Assembly (NCBI GenBank): GCA_963804045.1
Contig: CAWDOR010000040.1
Span: forward strand, 1-64,000
Direction: 5' to 3'
DNA length: 64,000 nucleotides
Origin: Rhodoblastus sp963804045
GTDB lineage: Bacteria > Pseudomonadota > Alphaproteobacteria > Rhizobiales > Beijerinckiaceae
Below are positions 1-8,493 of this stretch, piece by piece. The position numbers and the translations under genes were made by a program. The number at the start of each line of letters is the position of its first letter. The first letter of the stretch is position 1. A model generated the notes under the pieces. The model was not told where the DNA came from, searched no databases, and was given only the letters and a program-made list of their open reading frames with translations.

Positions 1-1
1 T

Positions 2-148
2 GGCGGGTTAGGACCTGGCGCGTTCGAAACCCTGCTTCAGGACGTGGGGCTTTGCTTTCCTTTTTCCTACGCCGAGCTTTGTTCCTTTTCGGTTCCGCGC
101 CTGGTTGGCCTATGGACGCGCGCGCGCCGGCATCTTGGTTTGATCTGA
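2..148 (+). CDS. C-terminal fragment of a small protein upstream of the tape-measure gene (partial)
   Basis: An open frame runs from the window edge to a TGA at 146-148 and would encode the last 48 residues of a protein (ends RRHLGLI). It stops 15 bases before the tape-measure start. In phage tail operons the tape-measure gene is usually preceded by one or two small tail-assembly chaperone genes, so such a role is possible, but I recognise no motif. The frame is short enough to be fortuitous. Confidence 0.35.
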   Translation, partial: GGLGPGAFETLLQDVGLCFPFSYAELCSFSVPRLVGLWTRARRHLGLI

Positions 149-163
149 CGGGGAATTATCGAA

Positions 164-2620
164 ATGACCGAAATGAGCGTTTCGATGATCATGCGCCTGG
201 TCGACCAGGTGTCCAGGCCCGCGCAAGCCGTCGAAACTGAACTCGAAAAGCTGAAGCGCGCTAGCACGGCGCTTCAGGATATCCAGTCAGGCCCTATGCG
301 CTCGGAACAATTTGCCGGTGCGCAAAAGACGATAAGCCGCCTTCGAGACGAGTTGATTGCACAACAGCGCGTCGAAAGGCAAACGACGCAAGTCGTTCGA
401 GAGGGAGCGACAACGCAGATTGCGGCAATCCGGGAGCTGGGAGCAGCGCGCGAACATTCCGCCAGCGCCATGATCGCCGCCGACAGGGCCGAATTGGCAG
501 CTAAAAAGCTGGAGGCCGAAAGCGCCGCCGCTGCCGCTTCCACCATCGTCGAAGCCAATGAACGCATTGTTGCCAGCGAGTTGCGCGTGGTCGCGGCGAC
601 TGAAAGATCAGCGCGGGAACAATCGTCCGCCGCCGCTTCGCTCCAGCGCCAGCGCTCAGCCGCCTATGTTAAAGAGGAGAGGGACCGCGAACCGTCGGCG
701 GAGCGCCATCGAAGGGAACAGGAGCGCATTGGGCGCGAACAGCAGCACCACGGCGCCAGCACTTTGATGCTCGGCGCGGCGGCCTCGGCGGTCTCGGCAC
801 ATTCCATTTATGAAATCGGCAAAAAAACGATCGAAGCTGGCGCCGAGCGGCAGCATGTTGAGATCAAGGCGGAAAACGCGGGCATTTCCGCCAGCGAAAT
901 CCGGCGAATCCGGCAATCTTCGATTGAGGCCAAACGCGGCGCGCCCAACATGAGCGTCACGGAAATCCAGGAGCTGTTCACCGAGGCGCGTTCGGCGGTG
1001 AAGCATCCGGAGGAGACTTACGAGATCATCGGATCACTGGCGAAGGCCGGTTCGGTGCTCAAGGGCATGGGCGTGGACAATAGCGGGCTGGCGTTGATCG
1101 TAAAGGCGGCGGAGTCGCTGGGCCGCATGAACAGCGCGGAACAGTTCAAAAAGTATCTGGATGGCCAGGTCAAAGCCATGCAGGTGTTTGGCAAGACGAT
1201 CACGCCGGAACAGATTTACGAGGCCGCAAAATATTCGAAAGCCGCAGGCGGGACACTTTCCGACGATTTCATCAATTCGACAATGCCGAGCCTTATTCAG
1301 GAACTGCGCGGGTCATCGGCAGGTGACGCCTTGTCGATGCTAAGCCGCACGCTTCGGGGAGGCCTGGAACATCGCGGAACAGCGACTCAACTGCTCAATG
1401 ACCTCGGTCTGACGCCCGATCAGGATAAAATCCATCGCAATAAAGCGGGAAAGATCACTGGGTACGGCGGTCATATCAAAGACAGCGATCTTTTGGCGTC
1501 CCATCCTGACCAGTGGGTCTGGCAAGACTGGAAACCGGCGATGCAAGCGAAGGGCATCACAACCCTTCAAGATCAAATCGAATATACGCAAAGGACGCTG
1601 CCCGCGACAGCGGCCAATCTTGTGCGGATTCTCCTCCAGCAGGAAGAGAGCATCAAGCAGCACCAAGTGAATCTTGCAGCGGCCGCCGACGCTGAACAGG
1701 CAGCCGCCAATCAGGCCAAGGAGGCGGCGTCTTCATTCACCGCGCTCACCAAGTCCCTGAACGACCTGGGCGCGGCCACCTCCCAAAGCGCGCTTCCCAC
1801 CATTGCTGCTGGGCTGAACAAGATCACAGCTAGCATCAACGCCATGTCCGAAGCGGCGGAAAAACATCCCCGGGCAGCCACGGCGATAGGCGGGGGCGTG
1901 GGCGCCGCCGCGCTCGCCGGGTCCGGTTGGTTATTCTATCAGGTCAGCACAGGCTTTGGCCTGCCGGTCGCCGCAACGCAATTGACGGGCGCGGCGACGG
2001 CGCTCGATGCTGCGGCGGCGAAACTCGGCGCGAGCAATCTGCCGTTGAAGGACGTTCCGAAGGTTATCCCGCCTATCGCGCCCGTTGTACCGATCGCTGC
2101 GAGCGGAGCGCCCGCCACAGCTATTGGGGGCGTAACAGTCGCGGCGATCGCCGCCTCCGCCGTGGTCGCGACGGCGATTATCGATCAGAAATATGGCGGT
2201 AACCCTGGGCATCGGCCCTGGACGGCCGGTCGGCTTTGGCGGAATTTCACCACCGGCGCCGATGACATGCCCACAAGCGAGGAAATCAACGGTCCGATCG
2301 CAAACGCGCCAATCGATAAGACCAAAGCCAAAGCCGAGTTGGCGCGCCAAACCCTCTCAATGCTCAATGGATCGCCGGTCGCGCCCAATGTCGATTTTAG
2401 CCACCTGGACGAAGCCAAAAACAAGAGCAACGAGGTTCACCAATCGTTGCAATCATTGAACTTAACGCTTGTTCCGAAGGTCGATTCGTCCAGTTTGGAC
2501 GCTTACTTGGCAAAACTTTCCAGAGCGCAAGGAATGATGAATTCTCTTGGCCATGGAGGCGGCGGCTCATTCACGCCATCAAGCGGCGCGTTGCATGACG
2601 GACCGGAGAACCGCTTATGA
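164..2620 (+). CDS. Phage tail tape-measure protein
   Basis: 818 residues. The N-terminal ~220 residues are Ala/Glu/Arg-rich with heptad-like spacing, as expected for the long coiled coil that sets tail length. A central region (about 220-560) resembles the tape-measure core, and there are hydrophobic Gly/Ala stretches near residues 600-625 and 675-690, typical of tape-measure proteins that insert in the membrane at DNA ejection. The ATG at 164 follows GGGGAATT. The next gene overlaps its stop by four bases (ATGA), so the two are translationally coupled. No tail-tip, baseplate or lysis gene follows, so this looks like the end of a truncated prophage or tailocin. Family assignment rests on composition and layout, not on a catalytic motif. 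Confidence 0.75.
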   Translation: MTEMSVSMIMRLVDQVSRPAQAVETELEKLKRASTALQDIQSGPMRSEQFAGAQKTISRLRDELIAQQRVERQTTQVVREGATTQIAAIRELGAAREHSASAMIAADRAELAAKKLEAESAAAAASTIVEANERIVASELRVVAATERSAREQSSAAASLQRQRSAAYVKEERDREPSAERHRREQERIGREQQHHGASTLMLGAAASAVSAHSIYEIGKKTIEAGAERQHVEIKAENAGISASEIRRIRQSSIEAKRGAPNMSVTEIQELFTEARSAVKHPEETYEIIGSLAKAGSVLKGMGVDNSGLALIVKAAESLGRMNSAEQFKKYLDGQVKAMQVFGKTITPEQIYEAAKYSKAAGGTLSDDFINSTMPSLIQELRGSSAGDALSMLSRTLRGGLEHRGTATQLLNDLGLTPDQDKIHRNKAGKITGYGGHIKDSDLLASHPDQWVWQDWKPAMQAKGITTLQDQIEYTQRTLPATAANLVRILLQQEESIKQHQVNLAAAADAEQAAANQAKEAASSFTALTKSLNDLGAATSQSALPTIAAGLNKITASINAMSEAAEKHPRAATAIGGGVGAAALAGSGWLFYQVSTGFGLPVAATQLTGAATALDAAAAKLGASNLPLKDVPKVIPPIAPVVPIAASGAPATAIGGVTVAAIAASAVVATAIIDQKYGGNPGHRPWTAGRLWRNFTTGADDMPTSEEINGPIANAPIDKTKAKAELARQTLSMLNGSPVAPNVDFSHLDEAKNKSNEVHQSLQSLNLTLVPKVDSSSLDAYLAKLSRAQGMMNSLGHGGGGSFTPSSGALHDGPENRL

Positions 2621-3045
2621 GAGAGAAGCACCCTAAAGCCCGCTTTAAAGGCGATGTAAACGACGCTGCCGAATTGCTCCTTAAACCTATGCGGGTTGGA
2701 AACGCGCTTTGTAAGGTCAAAGTGGTTACGATACCCGCTGCGGAATATGCGGCCCTTTTGGCCGCTCAGGACGATCTGGCGCGCATTTTAGCGAAGCGCC
2801 CGAAAAGCTTTCCCCGGTCTCCGATTGACCAACACGAAGACTTGGCTGCCTTTATAGTTGCGCGTTGGGGAACGATGACGATCGACAATTTAGCCCAGGA
2901 ATGCGCCAAAACATTTCAACATGCGCCTTCGCGGTCCGCAATTCATCGGTTCATGTCGCGATACGTCCCGCCCAAATCCGCCGCGTCATGTGAGGGCGCG
3001 CAACCGCCCGCGAAAGACACTCCAGACCCGCGAAATCCAACGTAA
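2617..3045 (+). CDS. Small phage-associated hypothetical protein with HTH-like C-terminus
   Basis: 142 residues, starting at an ATG that overlaps the tape-measure stop codon, so it is probably co-transcribed. It is basic at the N-terminus. Around residues 88-116 (from TIDNLAQECAK to HRFMSRY) the pattern resembles a helix-turn-helix, but I cannot assign a family. Its position after a tape-measure gene suggests a tail-associated or regulatory role. The last ~25 residues are Pro/Ala-rich and probably disordered. Confidence 0.5.
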   Translation: MREKHPKARFKGDVNDAAELLLKPMRVGNALCKVKVVTIPAAEYAALLAAQDDLARILAKRPKSFPRSPIDQHEDLAAFIVARWGTMTIDNLAQECAKTFQHAPSRSAIHRFMSRYVPPKSAASCEGAQPPAKDTPDPRNPT

Positions 3046-3119
3046 TCCCGTCAAATACCGATATCCGTGTGCATTTAATTATTCTGCGTCCAGGGACTAT
3101 TTCGCCGTGCCGCGCTTCA

Positions 3120-3152
3120 CGTCACGTAACTATTTGCTAAAGTTACGTGACG
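3120..3152. promoter_or_regulatory. Perfect 12-bp inverted repeat with 9-nt spacer (operator-like)
   Basis: The left arm CGTCACGTAACT (3120-3131) is exactly complementary to AGTTACGTGACG (3141-3152), separated by ATTTGCTAA. It lies in an A/T-richer stretch between the phage-like fragment and the gene starting near 3209. There is no T tract after it, so an operator for a dimeric regulator, or a junction site of the mobile fragment, fits better than a terminator. Which regulator binds is unknown. Confidence 0.55.
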
Positions 3153-3208
3153 ATAATGTCCGGCATGAGTTCGGCGGTTGGCGTCGGACCGCCGATCGTG
3201 AGGGTGAA

Positions 3209-3562
3209 TTGCGCAGGCTGGGCGAGACGCCGCTGACCGGGGCGGAAAAGCAGAAACGTCACCGGGAAAGGGTCAAGGCCCGACTGGCCGAGGCGGCGGC
3301 GCTGCGCGCGCGCTATGGCGGGGTCGGCGGCGCCCTGGCCGGCTTGCCGGATTTTTTCGCCGCCATGTTGCGCGGGCAGGGGGCGAGCGAGGAGGAGGTC
3401 GCGCTGTTATGCGCCGATCTCGCCGCCGTGGAAGCCGAGGCGGCGGCCTTGTTGCGCGGCGCGGCGGAAAAAAGCCTCGAAACTCTCCGCGCGCGGCGCG
3501 GCAAGGCCAAGTCCAGCCTGTTGTCGCGGCTCGCCGCCATGGAGGCGGCCAAGGACGCCTGA
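3209..3562 (+). CDS. Small conserved basic/coiled-coil hypothetical protein
   Basis: About 117 residues if the TTG at 3209 is used, which follows a GAGGGTGAA ribosome-binding-like stretch. The frame is open back to 2921, but that upstream part reads like shadow sequence. A basic N-terminal segment (LTGAEKQKRHRERVKARLAEA) is followed by Ala/Leu/Glu-rich helices and a basic C-terminus. The style resembles short DNA-associated proteins found in phage and rhizobial genomes. I do not assign a function. The inverted repeat at 3120-3152 lies just upstream and may control it. Confidence 0.5.
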   Translation: MRRLGETPLTGAEKQKRHRERVKARLAEAAALRARYGGVGGALAGLPDFFAAMLRGQGASEEEVALLCADLAAVEAEAAALLRGAAEKSLETLRARRGKAKSSLLSRLAAMEAAKDA

Positions 3563-3610
3563 GTTTTTCGCGCCGCCGGCGCCATTGCTTTCGCCGCGCG
3601 GCGGTCCAAT

Positions 3611-4216
3611 ATGAGCCTGGCAAAAAAACTCAGGCCGGAAAACATGCTTCATCGCCTCAAACACGCCTTGCTGATGTTCGCCGCCTTGATCTTTGTGATC
3701 GAGGCCTGGCTTTGGGACATGACCATCGCGCTGGGACGCTGGGCCGTCGCTCTGCTGCCCTGGGAGGAATTCAAGGCTTTTGTCGTCAGGCTGATCGACC
3801 GCCTGCCGCCCTATGGGGCGCTGCCGCTGTTCCTGATTCCGCTCGCCGTGGTCGAGCCGCTGAAAATCGTGGCGATCGCGCAGATCGCCCATCATCACGT
3901 GCTGCGCGGCGTTTTCGCCTTTATCCTGCTGAAATTCGTCGGCGTCGGGCTGGTGGCCTTCGTCTTCGATCTTTGCCGGGATAAGCTGCTGGCCATCGGC
4001 TGGTTCGCGCGCTTTTACGCCTGGGTCGTTCTGTGGCGCGACCGCGCCCACGCCTTCATCGCGCCCTACAAGGCCGCCGTGCGCGTCAAAATGGCCGAAA
4101 TCCGCGCCATCCTCGCCGATTGGCGGCTGCGCTCGGGCATGGTTTCCGGCGAGGGCGGCGTGCTCGAAGCCTTGGCCCGCGTCCGCGCCCGGGTGAGGCG
4201 GGCGCGGGGGGGCTGA
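3611..4216 (+). CDS. Conserved membrane-associated hypothetical protein
   Basis: 201 residues with about three hydrophobic segments: residues ~18-50, ~68-90 (LPLFLIPLAVVEPLKIVAIA) and ~100-120. A long basic amphipathic C-terminal half follows (about 130-200, many Arg/Ala). This suits an inner-membrane protein with a cytoplasmic tail. It ends only four bases from the convergent DUF815 ATPase gene. No enzymatic motif is visible. Confidence 0.7.
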   Translation: MSLAKKLRPENMLHRLKHALLMFAALIFVIEAWLWDMTIALGRWAVALLPWEEFKAFVVRLIDRLPPYGALPLFLIPLAVVEPLKIVAIAQIAHHHVLRGVFAFILLKFVGVGLVAFVFDLCRDKLLAIGWFARFYAWVVLWRDRAHAFIAPYKAAVRVKMAEIRAILADWRLRSGMVSGEGGVLEALARVRARVRRARGG

Positions 4217-4220
4217 AAAT

Positions 4221-5087
4221 TCAGTCGAGTTGCTGGCCGAGCCGTCCGGCGAGATCCTGCACATATTGCCAGGCGGCGCGGCCCGAGCGCGAGGCGCGGG
4301 TGATCGCCCATTCCAGCGCCTCGGCGCGGATTTGCGCCTCCGGCGCCTTCAAGCCGTAGCGCGCGACATAGCCGAAGACCATGTCGAGATAATCGTCCTG
4401 ATTGCATTTGTGGAAGCCGAGCCACAGGCCGAAACGGTCGGAGAGCGAGACTTTTTCTTCCGTGGCCTCGCCGGGATTGATCGCGGTGGAGCGCTCATTG
4501 TCCATCATCTCGCGCGGCAGCAGATGGCGGCGATTCGAGGTGGCGTAGAACAGCACATTGTCTGGCCGGCCCTCAACGCCGCCCTCCAGCGCCGCCTTCA
4601 GCGATTTATAGCTGGCGTCGCCGCTGTCGAAGGACAGATCGTCGCAAAACACCAGAAAGCGGTGGGGATCGTCACGCAGCAGCGCCATCAGCGCGGGCAG
4701 GGATTCAATGTCCTCGCGGTGGATTTCGATCAGTTTGAGTCCGCCAAAGCCGGGCGTTCCCGCCAGCATCGCGTCCACTTCGGCGTGGGCCGCCTTGACC
4801 AGCGACGATTTGCCCATGCCGCGCGCCCCCCAGAGCAGCACGTTGTTGGCCGGCAGCCCACGGGCGAAACGCTCGGTATTGCCCAGAAGCTGGTCGCGGG
4901 CGAGATCGACGCCGCGCAGCAGCCCGATCTCGACGCGGCTGACCTTGGCCACCGGCGCCAGGCTCTGGCTCTCGGCGCGCCAGACAAAGGCCTGCGCGGC
5001 GGCGAAATCAGGCTTTTTCGGCGGCGGCGGCGACATGCGCTCCAAGGCTTCGGCGATGCGGGCGAGCAGGACGTCGGTGTCGAACAT
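4221..5087 (-). CDS. DUF815-family AAA-type ATPase
   Basis: 288 residues from the ATG at 5087 (MFDTDVLL); the frame remains open upstream but without a credible start. Walker A GARGMGKSS is at about 87-95, a Walker B-like strand VFCDDLSF at 146-153, and TSNRRHLLP at ~183-191 acts as a sensor-1/Arg segment. These are hallmarks of the DUF815 family, whose members resemble MoxR/ORC-like ATPases and whose substrate is unknown. It is convergent with the membrane protein gene at 3611-4216. Confidence 0.88.
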   Translation of the reverse strand: MFDTDVLLARIAEALERMSPPPPKKPDFAAAQAFVWRAESQSLAPVAKVSRVEIGLLRGVDLARDQLLGNTERFARGLPANNVLLWGARGMGKSSLVKAAHAEVDAMLAGTPGFGGLKLIEIHREDIESLPALMALLRDDPHRFLVFCDDLSFDSGDASYKSLKAALEGGVEGRPDNVLFYATSNRRHLLPREMMDNERSTAINPGEATEEKVSLSDRFGLWLGFHKCNQDDYLDMVFGYVARYGLKAPEAQIRAEALEWAITRASRSGRAAWQYVQDLAGRLGQQLD

Positions 5088-5163
5088 TTTTTCGGTTCCG
5101 TTTGGCGTCCTGCGATTTAGAGCAGTTTGGCGCCGGAGGGAACCGCGGCCGGCAAAATTCGCG

Positions 5164-5700
5164 TCAATCTTCGATGCGGGTCTGGATGGTGAAAATGTCG
5201 AAGGGCGGCGCCTCCGGCCCATTGTCGAAACCGGGGGCGTCGGGCGCGGCGAAATTGCCGCCGTCGCAGACCAGGAGGAGCAGGGCGGGGCGGTCGGGCA
5301 GGGCGTTGGCGTAGGTTACGCCGCCCGCCCTCGCCGTCTCCATCTGTCCGGCGCGCAAAATCGTCTCGTCGCCCTGGTCCACCCGACTTTTGACGGCGCC
5401 GGCGCAAACGCCGGCCATGCGCCAGCCCGGCCCCGGCAGGAACGGGCCCTGCTGTCCCGGCGCCAAAGTCAGGCAGGCCGGAAGGAAACGCGCCAGCGCG
5501 TCGGCGTAAAGCTGGCGCAAGGCTGGCCGCGCTAGGTCGCTGCCGCAAAAGGCTGGCGGCAACAATTCAGGCTCGGCGAGCGCGCGACGAAAAATATCGC
5601 CGCCGATCAGCAGCAGCTCGCGCGGGCTTTCGGCCAGTTCGATCACCGACTGGAAATCCCAGATGAAACGTTTGAGCGGTTCAGGCAGAATGACGGACAC
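5164..5700 (-). CDS. Hypothetical protein, possibly a degenerate cysteine-dioxygenase-like cupin
   Basis: 178 residues from a GTG at 5700, chosen because a good GGAGG sits five bases upstream. The N-terminal helical part (PEPLKRFIWDFQSVIELAE), then LPPAF and a stretch of beta-type segments resemble the layout of COG5553/cysteine-dioxygenase-like cupins. In those, a metal-binding H-x-H motif would be expected near residue 100. Here that place reads GPFLPGPGW with no histidine, so if the fold is right the metal site is lost. This assignment is inference. The gene is divergent from the one at 5788. Confidence 0.55.
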   Translation of the reverse strand: MSVILPEPLKRFIWDFQSVIELAESPRELLLIGGDIFRRALAEPELLPPAFCGSDLARPALRQLYADALARFLPACLTLAPGQQGPFLPGPGWRMAGVCAGAVKSRVDQGDETILRAGQMETARAGGVTYANALPDRPALLLLVCDGGNFAAPDAPGFDNGPEAPPFDIFTIQTRIED

Positions 5701-5787
5701 GCGACCTCCAGGCGACGACGACGCCACGGCAGCAAAAACGGCGCCGTCGCCCGAATCTTTCCGGCGGAGGCAAAACCGGGAGCGCAG

Positions 5788-6114
5788 ATGAAGGACTATA
5801 TTCCCGACCTCAGCGAAATTCGCATGATCCGCCGCGCGCCGCTCGCGCCGCCGCAGTTGAGCGCCGAAGACGCGGCTTACGTCGAGCAATGCTTGCGCGC
5901 GGCGGAAACCGCTTTTGGCGTGCAAGCCGCGCCGGGGACCAAAAGTTTCGCCGCGATCCCGGCGCGGGTCTTGATCGAGTTCTTCATTGACGCCTGGCGC
6001 GGGTTGAAGCCGCAGACGCCTGAACAGCATGAGGCCCATGGCCGCCTGCCTTCGGCGATCCGGCTGCTGGATACTTATGCGGCGCTGGAGGCGGAACGCG
6101 GACGCCGGACATAG
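5788..6114 (+). CDS. Small hypothetical protein
   Basis: 108 residues, predicted mostly helical and soluble, with no signal peptide or membrane segment. It is transcribed divergently from the gene at 5164-5700, with 87 bp between starts holding both promoters. The mobile element begins about 70 bp after its stop. I recognise no family. Confidence 0.55.
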   Translation: MKDYIPDLSEIRMIRRAPLAPPQLSAEDAAYVEQCLRAAETAFGVQAAPGTKSFAAIPARVLIEFFIDAWRGLKPQTPEQHEAHGRLPSAIRLLDTYAALEAERGRRT

Positions 6115-6248
6115 GTACGCACCTCGACGTGAGTTCCATAATATTGATTATGCGAATATCGGCTGTGGCCGCGATACGGTAATGTCACCCCCCTGCAAAG
6201 CAGAAGCGTCACCCTCCATAATCTCCGGGGCCTTGGAGGGACTGGCGT

Positions 6249-7547
6249 ATGACGGTGCTGGAGATGACACGCAAGGAGTTTTCGCGCCTCGAAATTGTTG
6301 TCGCAGTCGAGGAAGGTAAAATGAGCGTCAGCGACGCAGCTTCGCTCTTGCGGCTATCGCGGCGGCAGATTTTCCGATTATTGGACCGCTTCCGCTCTAT
6401 CGGGCCGCATGGCCTCGCGTCGCAAAAGCGCGGCGTAACCCCAAACAATCAGGTTCACCGCGCCGTCCGCAATCTGGCGATGATGCTGGTGCGCAAATAT
6501 TACCCCGACTTCGGCCCGACGCTCGCCTGTGAGAAGCTGCGCGAGGTTCATGATTGCCGCGTGTCGCGCGAGACTTTGCGCAAATGGATGATCGAGGACG
6601 GCCTCTGGCTCGACCGCAACCGCCGCTTGCCTCCGGTGCATCAACCACGGAACCGCCGCGAGCGCGTCGGCGAGCTGATCCAGATCGACGGATCGACCCA
6701 CGCTTGGTTTGAGGAGCGCGGCGATAAATGCACCCTCCTCGCCTATATCGACGACGCTACCAGCCGGATTCAACACGCTGCCTTTGTGCCGTCTGAATCG
6801 GCTTTCGACTACATGCGCGAGACGCGGGCTTATATCGACCGCTTTGGCCGCCCGATTGCGTTCTATTCGGACAAGCACGGGATTTTCCGCATCAACCATC
6901 CCGAAGCCATTGGCGGAACAGGAATGACGCAGTTTGGCCGCGCCCTGCATGAGATCAATATCGACATAATTTGCGCCAACACGCCGTCAGCCAAGGGCCG
7001 CGTCGAGCGCTGTTTCGGCACGTTGCAGGATCGATTGGTGAAGGAGTTGCGTCTTGAAGGCGTCAGCGACATGAAGGCCGCCAACGCCTTTTTGCCGTCC
7101 TTCATCGAGCAATATAACGCCCGCTTCGCCAAGCCGCCGTTCAACGAAACAGACGGCCACAGACCGATGAACGACGATTGGGATTTGACCGACGTTTTCG
7201 CATGGAAGGAGGAAAGGACTGTCTCCAACTCGCTCACGCTGCAATATGACAAGATGCTGTTTTTACTTATTCCGAACGAGCTTACCCGCCCCCTCGCCCG
7301 CAAGCGCGTCATGGTTTACGATTATCCGGATGGACGCCTTGCCATCCAATATGAAGGTCAAGACCTGCCCTATCGGATTTTCGACAAGCTGCAAAAAGTC
7401 GATCAGGCGTCCGTGGTTGATAACAAGCGCCTTGGCGCGGTTCTGGCCTATGTCTCGGAACGGCAGAAGGAATATGATGAAGGCCGGTCGAAAAAATCGC
7501 CGCGTCGGCGCGGTCAGGGCGAGCGGCAATTTTTCAAGGCGGTTTGA
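6249..7547 (+). CDS. ISNCY-family (IS1202-like) DDE transposase
   Basis: 432 residues. An N-terminal helix-turn-helix (about 15-60, with SVSDAASLLRLSRRQIFRLL) is followed by an integrase-core (rve) domain. Acidic residues in the right places are D147 (IQIDGSTHAW), D208 (FYSDKHG) and E253 (AKGRVERCFG), matching the RNase-H-like DDE triad. A basic tail (RSKKSPRRRGQGERQ) ends the protein. The frame is intact, so the transposase may be active. The left terminal boxes lie 40-70 bp upstream. Confidence 0.9.
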   Translation: MTVLEMTRKEFSRLEIVVAVEEGKMSVSDAASLLRLSRRQIFRLLDRFRSIGPHGLASQKRGVTPNNQVHRAVRNLAMMLVRKYYPDFGPTLACEKLREVHDCRVSRETLRKWMIEDGLWLDRNRRLPPVHQPRNRRERVGELIQIDGSTHAWFEERGDKCTLLAYIDDATSRIQHAAFVPSESAFDYMRETRAYIDRFGRPIAFYSDKHGIFRINHPEAIGGTGMTQFGRALHEINIDIICANTPSAKGRVERCFGTLQDRLVKELRLEGVSDMKAANAFLPSFIEQYNARFAKPPFNETDGHRPMNDDWDLTDVFAWKEERTVSNSLTLQYDKMLFLLIPNELTRPLARKRVMVYDYPDGRLAIQYEGQDLPYRIFDKLQKVDQASVVDNKRLGAVLAYVSERQKEYDEGRSKKSPRRRGQGERQFFKAV

Positions 7548-7561
7548 CGATTTCGTGGACC

Positions 7562-7609
7562 GGGGCCAATCGCGCCTTCGATATGTGGGTCTACGGCGCG
7601 ATTGGCCCC
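7562..7609. repeat. Perfect 15-bp inverted repeat (stem-loop) after the transposase gene
   Basis: GGGGCCAATCGCGCC at 7562-7576 is exactly complementary to GGCGCGATTGGCCCC at 7595-7609, with an 18-nt loop. It starts 15 bases after the transposase stop. No T tract follows, so it may be a factor-assisted terminator or structure that insulates the transposase transcript from the convergent DUF1488-like gene, or a site internal to the mobile element. Confidence 0.6.
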
Positions 7610-7661
7610 TACTCTCAGGCCTGCGCGTACACGAAATTGCAGCGTGGTTAGACGCCGCCTA

Positions 7662-7928
7662 TCAATTTAGGTCGCCTGTGCGCACGCGAATCAAATCGCC
7701 CGACTCCAAATGACCCGCGTCATATTTCCGGCTGGCGATAGCCACAATTCTTGCGCGATTTCTGTCGAAAATTGCGAGGTAATCGCTCCCTTGTGTTGTC
7801 CCGTGCTCAATATCATCAAGAGCTTCGGAACTAACGTGTACCCTAACGATTCGGTCGCCGTCGGTCATCCCAAATTCAACGCCTGCCAAGTCTCGGTAAG
7901 CATTTGCTCCGCCATCGCTCAAAGGCAT
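7662..7928 (-). CDS. DUF1488-family small protein
   Basis: 88 residues, ATG at 7928 preceded by AAGGAG eight bases upstream, which makes the start convincing. The pattern VRVHVSSEALDDI, then DYLAIFDRNRARIVAIASRKYD, then a final DLIRVRTGDLN matches the DUF1488 layout (strand, S-x-EAL helix, F-x-x-NR helix, strand). Molecular function of the family is unknown. It lies between the transposase gene and the right end of the mobile element, in A/T-richer DNA, so it may be cargo. Confidence 0.65.
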   Translation of the reverse strand: MPLSDGGANAYRDLAGVEFGMTDGDRIVRVHVSSEALDDIEHGTTQGSDYLAIFDRNRARIVAIASRKYDAGHLESGDLIRVRTGDLN

Positions 7929-8151
7929 GAGTTCGACTCCTTAATTCCAAAAAACTTTCTACGACAATGGCTTTAACTTGTCCATTGCGCTGGTAAGTCG
8001 GCGCGAAGTTTGCAAGCTTCGTGTACCAGTTTTTCGAGTGGATCAGCTTGCACCGTCCCGCCTTCTCAAAGCTGAGGGGCGTTTCCAGAGTCGTTCTCGC
8101 GAGTCTTGCACACCTAATTTCTGACCCGAGCAGCGCGTTGCCGGGGGCGCG

Positions 8152-8493
8152 TCAATGCTCGGACTTTTTGGCCGCGTCCTTAAGCTCGGCTGTACTTGCC
8201 GCTAAACAATCGATAGCCACTTCAAATTGGTTGGGTGTCATACGTGGCGGCTTTGTCGAGGCGGCGGACTCAATAATGGCGAGTGCGCGGGTAAGCCTGC
8301 CGAAAATAGCTCGATAACTTGGCCCCATTTTGTCGAGCCGTTGATTGAGGGTGGTCGGCACTCGTTCGTCTTTCTCTTCCTCTGATAGGGGCGACTCTGA
8401 CAATTCCTTCTTCATTGCCGAATGAATTCCAAAAAGTCCGAATAACCTACCGAGTACAAATCCGACGACCAAAATTAGGATGTCTATGAGCAC
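8152..8493 (-). CDS. Small single-span membrane protein of unknown function
   Basis: 113 residues from a GTG at 8493, with GGGGAGGG a few bases upstream. One N-terminal membrane helix (about 1-22, LIDILILVVGFVLGRLFGLFG) is followed by a charged cytoplasmic-type domain (KKELSESPLSEEEKDER and a helical remainder). No family is recognised. It lies inside the boundaries of the mobile element on the same strand as the DUF1488-like gene, 223 bp upstream of it, and may be a second passenger. Confidence 0.55.
   Translation of the reverse strand: MLIDILILVVGFVLGRLFGLFGIHSAMKKELSESPLSEEEKDERVPTTLNQRLDKMGPSYRAIFGRLTRALAIIESAASTKPPRMTPNQFEVAIDCLAASTAELKDAAKKSEH

Noticed and set aside
7710..8317. Plus-strand frames opposite the two passenger genes
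   Set aside because: They lack ribosome-binding sites, while the minus-strand genes have good ones and plausible protein features.
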